A DNA stretch of 64,000 nucleotides from Mastigias papua (lineage: Eukaryota; Cnidaria; Scyphozoa; Rhizostomeae; Mastigiidae). The position numbers and the translations under genes are program-made. Positions 31,393 to 41,481 of this stretch are shown piece after piece; within the stretch, counting starts at the first letter, position 1; each line of letters starts with the position of its first letter. Under the pieces are notes generated by a model that saw only the letters and a list, made by a program, of their open reading frames with translations, ran no database searches and was not told the DNA's origin. Where the stretch lies: assembly GCA_964019165.1 (NCBI GenBank), contig OZ025271.1:7027570-7091569 (forward strand). Direction: 5' to 3'.

Positions 31393-33460
31393 TTAATAAT
31401 CGCAATTAACGGCACTTTGTATATCATACTCCTTACCTGAAACATTATATCTAAAATTGCTACCCTCTGACATATAACTGCAAACTTGACATCGCGCTTT
31501 ACCACACCTAAAAAAACCCCTAACTCCTTCTGTCCGAATCTTAGGAAGCTTAGCTCTAACTAGATTATCCTTCAAATTTGGTACCCTTCTGGAGACCACA
31601 AGAGGCTGCTCTTTAAAGGCCATCCAGTGCTCTTCAGGCGCTTCTAACGTGGTATAGAGTTTCTTAACTATGCCCCTTAACTCATTAAGTGCTGGATGGA
31701 ATGCAACTACTAGTGGAACCTGGTCCTTTCTCTTGTCATTACATCTACCTTCTTGGTTAAAAAGTCTTTCTCTGTCTAAACTACTAGCACGAACTATCTG
31801 CTCCCTAACGAAATCCTCCTTATAACCCCTATCTACTAACCAACTCACTAATTCCTCCGACCTCTTTCTGAACTTCTTCTCGCCTGAACAAATTCTTCTA
31901 ATACTAAAAGCCTGTCCATATGGGATTGCACTTTTGACGTGCCATCGATGACAAGAGCTCCTCTGCAAATACTGGTGTGTATCAGTAGATTTGTAGTAGA
32001 GATCTGTCTCCAAGGCCCGTCCATTTCTACTTACTAAAACATCCAAATAACTGACACTATCCCTTGATTTCTCTGTTGTAAACTTTATTGCTTGATGATA
32101 ATTATTAATGTACTCTATAAAACTACATAACTTTTCCTCGCCATGTGTCCAAATAAAAAACACATCATCAATGTACCTGTACCATATCCAAGGCTTAACG
32201 TCACAACTGTTCAACATATCTTCTTCTACACTGGACTTAAACAAGTTGCCATGCGCTGGAGCAAACGTTTAGCCTATTGCAGGTCCTAACTTCTGCTTAT
32301 ACACTTTACCATTAAACTCAAACACATTACTATCTAATATTAACTTTTCTAAGCTACCTAATGACTTTGTGGAAATTGACGGATTCTGCCTTGTGTCCAG
32401 GGCTTTACGCATCGCCTCCAAACCTTCACCATGTGGAATATTAGGGTAGAGGCCCACAACATCCGCTGTACATAATAAGGCATTGTAAGCAATTTCACCT
32501 AACTTAGCTAGCAACGACAGAAAATGATTAGTGTCCTTAACAAATGATTTACTCTTACTAACTAAAGGATTAAAGTGGAAGTCCAAATATTCTGAAATAT
32601 GCTCTGTAGCTGTATCACAGTTACTAATAACCGTTCTACCTACAACATCTGACAGTCCCTTATGTATCTTAGGCAACAAAAACAATCGACCCAACTTCGA
32701 ACCTCTAACCTGCAAAGTACTCAGCCTCCTTATCCGTCAAAGCCTGTTCACAATCCTGGATCTCTGAAACTGCGTTACTAACCTCTGCTTCTAACTGTGA
32801 TAAAGGACTACTGTCTAACTCTTCATACACACTACTGTTATCTAACTGTCTATAAGCCTCCGCACAATAATCTTCTCTGTCCCAAACCACCACTGCTGAC
32901 CCTTTATCTGCTTCCTTAATAACAATAGTCTTGTCAGATTTAAGATCATACAACGCCTGTCGGTCCCCGATGGAAAGATTACTAAAGTTTCTAACTTCGG
33001 GTACAATAGACAAAGCTTCGCTTTCAAGAAGAGAGAGATAGGATTCTAATAGAGGATCGGCCCTGGGAGGATTCCAACCTGACTTAATGTAAAAAGAGGG
33101 ACCATTATTATTATTATGATTATCATTACCTGTACAACTACTACATAATCTACTATCATCATTATTATTGTCTCTAAATTACCACTTCAGTCTCATTTGT
33201 CTCTTAAATTCCTCGATATCTAACTTTAGCAGACATTTGTCTATGTCTCTAGGAGTAGGCGAAAACCTTAACCCTCTTAATGATAATTTAATCTGATCTT
33301 CCGTCAATCTTTTGCACGACAAGTTCACCACACTCCCAGAGACAAAGACGCCAGTCAGTCTAGAGCCAGGAGCTTCGGTAAATACCTCTTCCTGATTGTC
33401 GCCAACGTCGATCAAAATTAGCATTCCCTCCCGAAGCACGATCCCTAGGAAGACCAGCAT
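31393..33460 (-). pseudogene. PLE 3 reverse transcriptase, broken
   Basis: Minus-strand frames in order. 33460-33179 (VVNLSCKRLTEDQIKLSLRG, an N-terminal PLE block). 33013-32705 (VIKEADKGSAVVVWDREDY). 32715-32269 (LGRLFLLPKIHKG, then TADVVGLYPNIPHGEGLEA with the motif A Asp, ending KQKLGPAIG). 32244-31393 (WYRYIDDVFFIW, the YIDD catalytic pair, YLDVLVSRNG, and CGKARCQVCSYM before the nuclease). A stop at about 32268 and a frame change near 32710 break it. Downstream, VVYLSGCKVCGK and a YI.ST pattern show the GIY-YIG nuclease with a stop inside. Confidence 0.85.
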
Positions 33461-33735
33461 TATAACTGAAGTTACAATTTAATGTTAATTTCCTTTTCTT
33501 TGCATCTCAGTTCGCTGATAGGGTGTCCGTGTAAAAATATGATCTGATGATGATGATCATGGCTTCTGTAAAATTTCTAAAAAATTCTGCATGCCTTCTA
33601 AACTTTATTTTTTGATGATGATTATTAATATACTCTACAACACTACATAACTTTTCCTCACCATGTGTCCAAATAATAAGTTATCATTAAACAATAAAGT
33701 TTACAACAGAGAAATCAAGGGATAGTGTCAGTTAT

Positions 33736-34395
33736 TTGGATGTTTTAGTAAGTAGAAATGGACGGGCCTTGGAGACAGGTCTCTACTACAAATCTACTGA
33801 TACACACCAGTATTTGCAGAGGAGCTCTTGTCATCGATGGCACGTCAAAAGTGCAATCCCATATGGACAGGCTTTTAGTATTAGAAGAATTTGTTCAGGC
33901 GAGAAGAAGTTCAGGAAGAGGTCGGAGGAATTAGTGAGTTGGTTAGTAGATAGGGGTTATAAGGAGGATTTCGTTAGGGAGCAGATAGTTCGTGCTAGTA
34001 GTTTAGACAGAGAAAGACTTTTTAACCAAGAAGGTAGATGTAATGACAAGAGAAAGGACCAGGTTCCACTAGTAGTTGCATTCCATCCAGCACTTAATGA
34101 GCTAAGGGGCATAGTTAAGAAACTCTATACCATGTTAGAAGTGCCTGAAGAGCACTGGATGGCCTTTAAAGAGCAGCCTCTTGTGGTCTCCAGAAGGGTA
34201 CCAAATTTGAAGGATAATCTAGTTGGAGCTAAGCTTCCTAGAATTCAGACAGAAAGAGTTAGGGTTTTTTTAGGTGTGGTAAAGCGCTATATCAAGTTTG
34301 CAGTTATATGTCAGAGGGTAGCAATTTTAGATATAATGTTTCAGGTAAGGAGTATGATATACAAAGTGCCGTTAATTGCGATTATTAAGGGGTAG
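33736..34395 (+). pseudogene. PLE 3 plus-strand arm, RT C-terminus
   Basis: 219 codons nearly identical to residues 70-260 of the minus-strand copy (DVLVSRNGRALETGLYYKST onward). A frameshift near 34270 changes the C-terminal reading. GIY-YIG remnants (GSTSTPCRVRFNNC) continue in another frame to about 34510. Confidence 0.85.
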
Positions 34396-34969
34396 TGTAT
34401 TTATCAGGCTGTAAGGTATGTGGTAAGTAGCATATAGGTAGCACCTCTACACCATGTAGAGTCAGGTTTAACAATTGCAAGTCATCTAGTAGGAAGTTTT
34501 CTAGTAGGGTAGTGAGCCACGATATCCTGTGAGGCAGCGAAGATACGGCGATGTTATGGTAACAGACTGAAATTGACATTCTTTGACTTGCACATTAAGG
34601 GGATATAACTTTTCCTTGTCGGCGATGCATCGGCGATACATCGCCGACGAGCACTAGTTGATGGAAACAGTCACAGATAAATATATGAAATCAACTCACA
34701 GCACGTGGGGGAGGAGTAACCGTCTATTGCAGAGACCGTTTCAAATCTAAAGTTGAATGTAATACTAGAAACCTAATCAACATTTGCTATATAGTCTTTT
34801 TTTTGTGCAACAATTACAAGAGCCACAGCCAAATCAATTTCCAATGCATTCTATGCTTTATGCTACAATATTTCACTGTGAACTGTACTTAATCTGATTG
34901 CAGAGGAGATAAAATGTTATTAACATCACTGCTGACATCAGACAGATGGGAGATTATAGATATACTAAC

Positions 34970-35307
34970 CAGCAGAGTGACTGAGTGTGATCCATTCTCC
35001 ACGTTCACCATCATATGTTTTTATAACAATTGATGCTAGTTCAGGCAATTCGATTATGCTGTGATGAAGTATCAACACAACTGGCTTCAATAACTTGCGC
35101 CGAAGTGGCTGAATTTGAATAGCTCTACTGAGAATTCTCTCACCAAAGTCACAGGGAATTGTGGTTTCAATTTTATTAGATGCAGGAACTGTGCTGATCT
35201 CGAAGCCCTCCATAACTTCACCAGCATATTCCGGAATCTTGAGAGTCAGTTTAAGATTCTTGGAAATGATTGTTTGTGGTTCAGGTTGAAATGAGAATTG
35301 AATTTTC
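34970..35307 (-). CDS. Host exon B1, ZU5 domain (copy B)
   Basis: A 338-bp minus-strand exon, the same length as A1, with acceptor TTTATTTTTGCAG at 35308, donor GTTAGT ending at 34964, phase 1 at both ends. It encodes LKIPEYAGEVMEGFEIS, CDFGERILSRAIQIQP, LLKPVVLILHHS and VIKTYDGERGEWITL: the ZU5 signature with conserved Pro-His analogue and late Trp. It is about four-fifths identical at DNA level to A1 by eye. Upstream coding exons (toward 37 kb) were not identified, so the N-terminus of the protein, and whether it is a receptor or a cytoplasmic adaptor, are unknown. Confidence 0.8.
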
Positions 35308-35654
35308 CTGCAAAAATAAAGACGAAAAATTTTTTCTGATCAGACGATCTACATAGCAGAGAAGACATTGGAGGTGAAATATTATCACGTAATTGCATAT
35401 CGCAAATAAATAGTGACGGATCGGAGACGGGTGATGGCCGCTTTGCAATATGTTCAAGTGTTTGGTCATATTAATCTTGTCTAAGCAACAGGGACAGTTG
35501 AAGTATGGAGCAACAATGGAAAGTGAGAACGTAGAATGAGGAAGAATAAGTACTGTAAGTCGAATCATATGTGTTTCAAAAATGGGCTTTTGTCACCAGA
35601 GTTCAAGAATGGGTCTAGATTCAGACCTCCAGTCAATAAGTTTAAGTAATGACA

Positions 35655-35924
35655 GAGATGGGCGAGTGGCCAAGTGGTTAGAGCGCTTGACTGCTGTGCG
35701 AAACATCGATGGTTCGAGCCAAACCCTCGGGTCATAGTTGGGATGCTCGCTCACTGTTCACCCAGCAGCAAATGGGTACATGGTGGCAACACTGGGAGGT
35801 TAAAGGCGGCGAGGAAAGGAACTGGTCACCCAACATCACTATGCCGATGGCTCAGGATAAGTATCCCTCTAGAGGGCACTCCCCAACATATGGAATTGTA
35901 CATGGGACTCACCTTTACCTTTCT
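35655..35924 (+). mobile_element. tRNA-derived SINE, full length
   Basis: A 270-bp unit with a tRNA-like head: A box TGGCCAAGTGGTTAGAGCG and B box GGTTCGAGCC about 35 bases on. The head resembles a serine-type tRNA start. A body with CAGCAGCAAATGGGTAC and a TTTACCTTTCT tail follow. It is flanked by an 8-bp duplication TAATGACA (35647-35654 and 35925-35932). It is the same family as 12239-12498. RNA polymerase III promoter boxes are therefore internal. Open frames across it are chance. Confidence 0.88.
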
Positions 35925-35934
35925 TAATGACACA

Positions 35935-37054
35935 GCTAAATAATCTACAGATAGCAACTTTCAATGGGAGATGAAATTAATCAACAACAATCGGCAATCC
36001 ACATGAATAATCACAAGATTAATATCTGTTGTCTTTAAGAGCAAAAGATTATGTAAAACGAAGATGTCAACAGAAAACTATCGACTAATAAGTTTACAAT
36101 CAAACTGTTGCTATCATCGAAGTGGTTTTCTGATATCACCATAGTGGAAAGGCAGGCCTGTAGGATACTGTAAGTTGTCAGATAAAGTCACTGCATTCAA
36201 TAACAAAGCTAAGTTCCACTTGCTGGTACTGCTGAAGGTGATCCACACCCAAAACGTGATAGCACCCATTAACCCTTCAATCACCATTAGCACATACACA
36301 TGTTTTCTGTGGCAGACTTTTGCATATGTTGAGGGGGAGCATGATAAATTTGCTGTCTCTTATAACATAAGTTTGCCTAATATCCATATTTTGCTTCATA
36401 AAATCTTTCCACTATATTCAAAATTGCAGACTTTCTACTGATAGGGGAATGTGCCATAAAAACAGTCATTGATTGTTACATAACTGAGTGAGTGTTTAGA
36501 AATTGGGCAGTAAAATGTGTACATACACGATATATGAAAGAACGATTCACGTATTTCACAAATATGGCATTGACGTCAACAAAACGGTAGTCATTCTGAT
36601 GCGCACAAACACCTTAAAAGTTTGTATTGTTGCAGAGGAAGTGTGATCGGGTAAGCGGAAATCAGGAGACTCTTTGCAGAACAAGCTGTCGTGGACAAAC
36701 AGCTCGAGAAAACAGTCTTCACATCTCACGTGTAAGGTTACAAGTGTAAATAAAATCCTATCTAAATTTGACATTATTCTACTTGAGTACTTGAGACTAC
36801 AGGCCCCTGTAGTCAAACTGAAATCTATGTTTATTAGCACACCCAGTTATCTTCCAACTTTGAGAAATACTAGGCCTGAAGTGTGCGCATGACCATGAAA
36901 AATGTTCTTACATACCTTCACTAGATCATAACTGCATTCACTTTAATGCAACAGCTATCTTGAGGACAAAGTCCTTAGTTTTCAACACAAAGCTTTGACA
37001 AAGCCAAGGATGCTGTACATTAACGTTCAGGAGCACTCCCTTGGCACAATAGTT
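35935..37054. other. Upstream of the host gene; nothing certain
   Basis: A minus-strand frame at 36556-36840 has a coding-like stretch (LELFVHDSLFCKESPDFRLP) that could be another exon of the ZU5 gene, but no convincing splice borders were found. Otherwise empty. Confidence 0.3.
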
Positions 37055-37206
37055 AAAGCTGATTTCCACGAGGCGATTTCGCTGCGCATGCTCGATTTGA
37101 GCATGCGCACTCAACTTTTTGAGATTTCGTAGCGATTCGCTGCGACATCGCTAGGAGTAGAACTGAGTCCTGCTATTTCGCAGCGAAACCTGCAAATACA
37201 AGATCC

Positions 37207-37548
37207 ATGATGACGTCAAGTAGTGGGAGTCAGTTTAACTTCACGCTACCCATAGAGGTGTTGTCTGGGCAACATTCAAATGTTTTGTCAGCACTCCTAG
37301 CAATGCAACATCCAATGCAAGGAGAGGAATTGCAAAGCAAAGGAAGGGTAATTATGAACGATAACTGTTCTTTTAATATTTTCTCTGCCCATGTCGAATC
37401 CAGGGCCATAAGTATCGAGCTTGGAGAGGTAGGTGGCACCCTTTATGGCCTTCAACGACTTTTCAACTTTTCATACAAGCCCAGTGAAAGCCTTCTAAAT
37501 CTAATGTTGAAGGGCAACCCTGATTATAGAATTGACAACTTGAAATGA
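37207..37548 (+). CDS. Small open frame at the Harbinger left end
   Basis: 113 codons starting just inside the left subterminal repeats and upstream of the MADF exon. I recognise no domain. It could be a leader exon of the MADF gene or a chance frame. Confidence 0.3.
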   Translation: MMTSSSGSQFNFTLPIEVLSGQHSNVLSALLAMQHPMQGEELQSKGRVIMNDNCSFNIFSAHVESRAISIELGEVGGTLYGLQRLFNFSYKPSESLLNLMLKGNPDYRIDNLK

Positions 37549-37615
37549 AAATATCTTATGTAGGCTTGATCCTTTATCAACAATAACTTGTTTCTTCGTC
37601 TATTTCATGTTTAGG

Positions 37616-38472
37616 AGTCACATAGCTTTGACAAGGTGGCCGTCATAGAGGCTGTTAGAGACCTGCCCTGCCTGTGAACTGTAAATTCACAGTCATATAA
37701 AGGCAGGGCAATGAAGCAGAATGCATGGAGGAGCCTTTCCTCCATGTTCAATAAACAGATTAAACTATATTTTGGTTTTCCCACTGATACCCCCCAGAAT
37801 TGTGGTAAACAAGCCTTGATGGGTTTGAATATGCTTGATGTTATGCAACTTACATGAATATGAGAGGAACTCTTCTCTCTGCTCCTGTTTGTTTTTCCAA
37901 ATGATGCTATATCATATGTGTAACTTAGATTCTCTCCTTTATTTATTTCCAGTTGTGTTCCTTCAAAAGCAATTGAATAATTTGAGGGACATGCTAAAGA
38001 AGTGCTTGGACAAGCGCAACCGCCTGTCAAGGTCTGGTGCAGCAGCCAGAGAATTGCCAAAATGCCAGTACCTTGAGCAAATGGCATTTCTCTGTGAGAC
38101 AAGTGCCAACAAGGCAACTGAGAGCAATTTGCGCTCTACAATTGACCCTTTGGGTAGTCCCTTTTCAGAGGACTTTGTGATTACACCACCAAATCCAGGC
38201 AGCATTTGTGAGGTAGTTACAGAGACTCCAAGTAGGCTATCACCCAACCAAATAGGAAAAGTAAGCAGGATTCGCAGGCTTCAGTATTGACACAGTCTTT
38301 AGCAGAATATGATGCAATGCTGAAGAAATCCATGAAAGATGACAATGATGAAGATGCTCTTTATTGCCGCAGCTTAATCCCAATAATGAGAGAGCTGCCT
38401 AAGAAGCAAAAGAGGCTGGCTAAGATAAAAATTAGCCAACTTCTTTATGACATTCAATATGGAGATGAGTGA
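37616..38472 (+). pseudogene. Harbinger MADF/BESS accessory protein, interrupted
   Basis: Exon 1 (37616-37804, after acceptor CATGTTTAG) encodes FDKVAVIEAVRDLPCL and MKQNAWRSLSSMF, the first helices of a MADF (Myb-like) DNA-binding domain. A TGA stands at 37676-37678, where the family has Trp. Donor GTAAAC at 37805 and acceptor TTATTTCCAG before 37953 join in phase 1. Exon 2 completes MADF (LNNLRDMLKKCLDKRNRLS, SGAAARELPKCQYLEQM). After a frame change near 38260-38290 it ends with a BESS motif (SLIPIMRELPKKQKRLAKIK) at 38472. In Harbingers this partner brings the transposase to DNA and into the nucleus. Confidence 0.75.
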
Positions 38473-38889
38473 TTATTATCATATTGTGTATGCTTGACTG
38501 GTTTCTCAAATTGGTAATAATCAAGGCATTTAAAGGCATGCTGGAGAAGTTAGTTGATTAAAAATTTTCATTTTGATGGTTAATTAGAGTAAATATATAT
38601 ATTGGAATCCTTTCAACTAATCTGCCACTAAAACACAATTGTGGACAGTTGTGAGAGATATTCACCTTGTCATCCTCCATGGTGCCAAAAACTACTCACT
38701 ACTAGTACCACTACAAAACTAAAAGCCATTTATTAACTGAACAATTAAGTATACATGTTTAAAATGGAAATCTGGCAGCATTTTGATCATGGAAATGTTC
38801 AATATTTTATTAATTTCTTTGCATGTGATGAGTGACACATTACTTCTTCCTTTTTCATTTGGTACTTATGGAACACACATTTCTGGTCA

Positions 38890-39190
38890 TTGCTCAAAAT
38901 ACCTCAAATAGAACAAATTGATACCCTGTTCATACCTTAGAGGGTTCCATGAATGTTCATTGCCCTAAGGTTTTGGTTGATATGTTCTCAATAAACCTAA
39001 ATAGATTAAATTGCTACCCTATTGATATTGTAGAGGGTGTCAGGAATATTGATTATTCCAAGGTTTTGGTTGTTATGTTTTCAATACACCTAAAATAGAT
39101 CAAATTGATACCCTATTCATGATATAGAGGGTTTCATGAATATTCATTACTCTCTGGCTTTGATTGGTGTATTGTCAAAATGCTGTGCCA
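38890..39190. repeat. Three-copy ~93-bp tandem repeat
   Basis: Units begin with NAAATTGNTACCCT at 38914, 39007 and 39101 (periods 93 and 94) and share TAGAGGGT, ATGAATATTCATT-like and AAGGTTTTGGTTG segments; the third copy is more diverged. They lie between the two convergent Harbinger genes. Confidence 0.85.
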
Positions 39191-39287
39191 GATACTGTGG
39201 ATTAGTCAATAACTATACAGCAAGATGTTCATCAATAGTTACCCAAAATGCCATTTGTCCTGCACGTGATAATGACATAAGTCGGTT

Positions 39288-40559
39288 TCAAGCCCTGTCT
39301 CTAGTTACTCTCAGTAGCGGCCAATCAAGTGAACCTTCTGTGGAACAGAAGTAGGTTCTGAAGTCATCTCGTACTTCTTTGGCGTCCCGAGAGTAATTGT
39401 TTGAACCCATTTGCGATATTTGTTGCAGCCCAGCACTATTTGTTTGTTCCTTACTCCAATCCCTGAGAGTTATTCCGAGTCTGGTATCTCTATCAATGAA
39501 CGATGTTGGACAATAGTTATAGTTATTGTCATTATTCTGTGTACGTTTCTTCATCAAATAATTCTGCAATGCAACAACTGCTTTTGTTATCGATTTTATC
39601 TTCTCTGTCTTTGCTATAATTGGTCTCCGAAATACTCTGAACCTTGACGTTGCGATACCAAATGTATTTTCAATAACTCTCCTTGCCCTCGAAAGTCTAT
39701 AGTTGAATATCCTCTGTTCTATTGGTAGATTTTGATTTGGATAGGGCTTCATCATATGGGGCTTTAGACCAAATGCATCATCAGCCACGAAAACAAATGG
39801 ATATAGTTTTGACGAATCCGGGTTTATTTTCTCAGGTTTTTGAATATCTAATAAATTATTTTCGTTATAGATGGTCCCATCGCTCTGTCTGCCAGAATCT
39901 CCGATATCTACTAATAAAAATTCGTATCTGGCATTACAAACGGCTAATAAAACGATACTGTGGGTCCTTTTATAATTAAAGTACTCGGATCCACTGTTAT
40001 GTGGGGCTTGCATGACAACATGTATCCCATCTATTGCCCCCAGTGCATGTGGGAAGTTCCACCTGTTTTGAAACTCAGTTGCAATCTCTCTCCATGGAGC
40101 TTCTGTGCTAGGGGGGTCAATAAATTTTAAATTCAACAAAGTGACCCACAGTGCATCACATGTTTCTGATAATACCCTGCCAATTGTTGTCGGGCTTATA
40201 CTATAACTGGCTGCAATTGTGCATTGGGCATCTCCTGTCACCAAATACCTCAATGTAACAGCCAATCTTTCACTTGGTCCAATTGGATCTCGCATTACCG
40301 TACTCTTTTTTACAATAATAGGAGCAATGAAAGAAAGAAGTTCTTCAAATGTTGAAGGCGACATACGGAAGCACGTGAAAAAATATTCATGATCGTGAAG
40401 CCTCAAGTCCTTTACCAACATGTGAAATTCTCCCTTTTCCTGCCGATCTCTATACACTTTCTTTACCCAGTACATTTTCTTTCTTTTCCTCTTTAGCTCT
40501 ATTAGCTTCAAAATTAATAATTTCTTTTTCATTAACAACAACCTTTGTGCATACACCAT
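39288..40559 (-). CDS. Harbinger DDE transposase (HARBI1-like)
   Basis: An uninterrupted minus-strand frame of 423 codons (start codon uncertain). Order: Lys-rich N-terminus, FFTCFRMSPSTFEELLSFIA and LAVTLRYLVTGDAQCTIAAS (helix-turn-helix-like region), then the nuclease: first Asp in GAIDGIHVVMQAP, second in FVFVADDAFGLKPHMMKPY, Glu in RRVIENTFGIATSRF. These match the DDE triad of PIF/Harbinger transposases and HARBI1. The length is in the usual range and the catalytic residues are present, so this gene may still be functional, unlike its MADF partner. Confidence 0.9.
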   Translation of the reverse strand: MVYAQRLLLMKKKLLILKLIELKRKRKKMYWVKKVYRDRQEKGEFHMLVKDLRLHDHEYFFTCFRMSPSTFEELLSFIAPIIVKKSTVMRDPIGPSERLAVTLRYLVTGDAQCTIAASYSISPTTIGRVLSETCDALWVTLLNLKFIDPPSTEAPWREIATEFQNRWNFPHALGAIDGIHVVMQAPHNSGSEYFNYKRTHSIVLLAVCNARYEFLLVDIGDSGRQSDGTIYNENNLLDIQKPEKINPDSSKLYPFVFVADDAFGLKPHMMKPYPNQNLPIEQRIFNYRLSRARRVIENTFGIATSRFRVFRRPIIAKTEKIKSITKAVVALQNYLMKKRTQNNDNNYNYCPTSFIDRDTRLGITLRDWSKEQTNSAGLQQISQMGSNNYSRDAKEVRDDFRTYFCSTEGSLDWPLLRVTRDRA

Positions 40560-40713
40560 GTTCGATATTGTGTGCCAAAACTATGAATTTCGCTGTATCT
40601 AGAAGAGAGATTGCGGCGAATTCGCTATGAAATCTGAAAGCCGAGTGCATATGCTCAAATCAATTTCTCTGCGAATTCGCTGCGAAATATTCGCCCCGTG
40701 GAAATCAGCCTTT

Positions 40714-41249
40714 ACAACCAAGTACGGGAGAAAACTTTAATAAAAAAGACCATAGAGAGCAAGGTTATGATTATGATAGGTACAAAATCCTGCTGTTCTA
40801 GATGAGCTGAACCTAAGGTACGTCAAATCCATTGGTTTATTTTGTATCAGCCAATCAGTACAAGCAGAGCTGTAATGGTTTATTCTGTGAGTCCAGCTAT
40901 AATTGTTGAACAGGGCCTGGTCCCAATAATCATAATAATTCAACAAAATTTGACGGGAGCACTAGGGAATACAGAGAAGTGGACTGAAACCTCCAAGTAA
41001 GATGATCACTTTTACTGTCCAGTTCATAAAAGAATACGAATGTCAAACAAGAATTTCTATAATTTGACCAAGCATTTAGTTGCAATTCCTTGGTCCTGTC
41101 TAGCATGACCAGAAGGACCTAAGGATACGTCACTAGCTGTTATTCAAGTAAACATTACAGAGAGCGAGAAATACATAATGCAGCAAAACAACTACTCACG
41201 ATCATAAATGTACACGAACCAACAACATCAAAGCGACAGATATCCCCAA
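40714..41249. other. No gene recognised
   Basis: Non-coding by appearance; no motif, repeat end or RNA gene seen. Confidence 0.35.
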
Positions 41250-41299
41250 TACATTATATGAAGTGTATGCACAATAGAGAATATCATTAACGAAGTAAA

Positions 41300-41465
41300 A
41301 ATAGAAATGTGGTGATTTCAGCGTAAAAGTAGGCAAATCCGTACTCAAAGAATCATGTGTCGGTAGATTCTCAAGGGGCTACAAATATGTATCTGGGTAA
41401 AAATTGTTTGACTTCTGCACAAATCTGCAAATATTCATATGTAGCAGTAGCTTTTCGGACAATGG
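41300..41465 (+). pseudogene. LINE endonuclease scrap (older LINE, left part)
   Basis: The plus frame reads GDFSVKVGKS, then CVGRFSRGYKYVSG, stop, then KLFDFCTNLQIFI. It matches the middle of AP-type LINE endonucleases (GDFNAKVG...DFCxxxxLxIxNT). It stops abruptly where the minus-strand LINE at 41468 begins. Confidence 0.6.
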
Positions 41466-41481
41466 CATAGTCTATCTATCT

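Larger units (their letters stand above)
31240..34540 (-). mobile_element. Palindromic Penelope-like element (PLE 3), second family
   Basis: A long minus-strand copy (33480 down to about 31240) is followed, head to head, by a plus-strand 3' part (about 33680-34540). A 62-bp fragment (33612-33673), repeating 32091-32153 in the same orientation, sits at the junction. The protein differs from PLE 1 and 2 and has a Cys-rich insert before the nuclease. The two arms share nearly all residues over about 200 codons, with a few substitutions and one frameshift in the plus arm. No target duplication was identified. Confidence 0.85.
37055..40713. mobile_element. PIF/Harbinger DNA transposon
   Basis: A 3.66-kb element with imperfect terminal inverted repeats: AAAGCTGATTTCCACGAGGC at the left end and, as reverse complement, AAAGGCTGATTTCCACGGGG at the right. 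Subterminal regions on both sides repeat a TTCGCTGCGA / TCGCAGCGAA motif. It carries both genes expected of the superfamily, arranged convergently: a MADF/BESS DNA-binding protein on plus and a DDE transposase on minus. The expected 3-bp target duplication is not clear. Confidence 0.88.

Noticed and set aside
35660..35730. A functional tRNA gene
   Set aside because: The A and B boxes fit, but the sequence continues into a SINE body with target duplications and the cloverleaf does not close.
36556..36840. Extra upstream exon of the ZU5 gene (LELFVHDSLFCKESPDFRLP)
   Set aside because: It looks protein-like but lacks convincing acceptor and donor sites, and no paralogous copy was found near exon A1.
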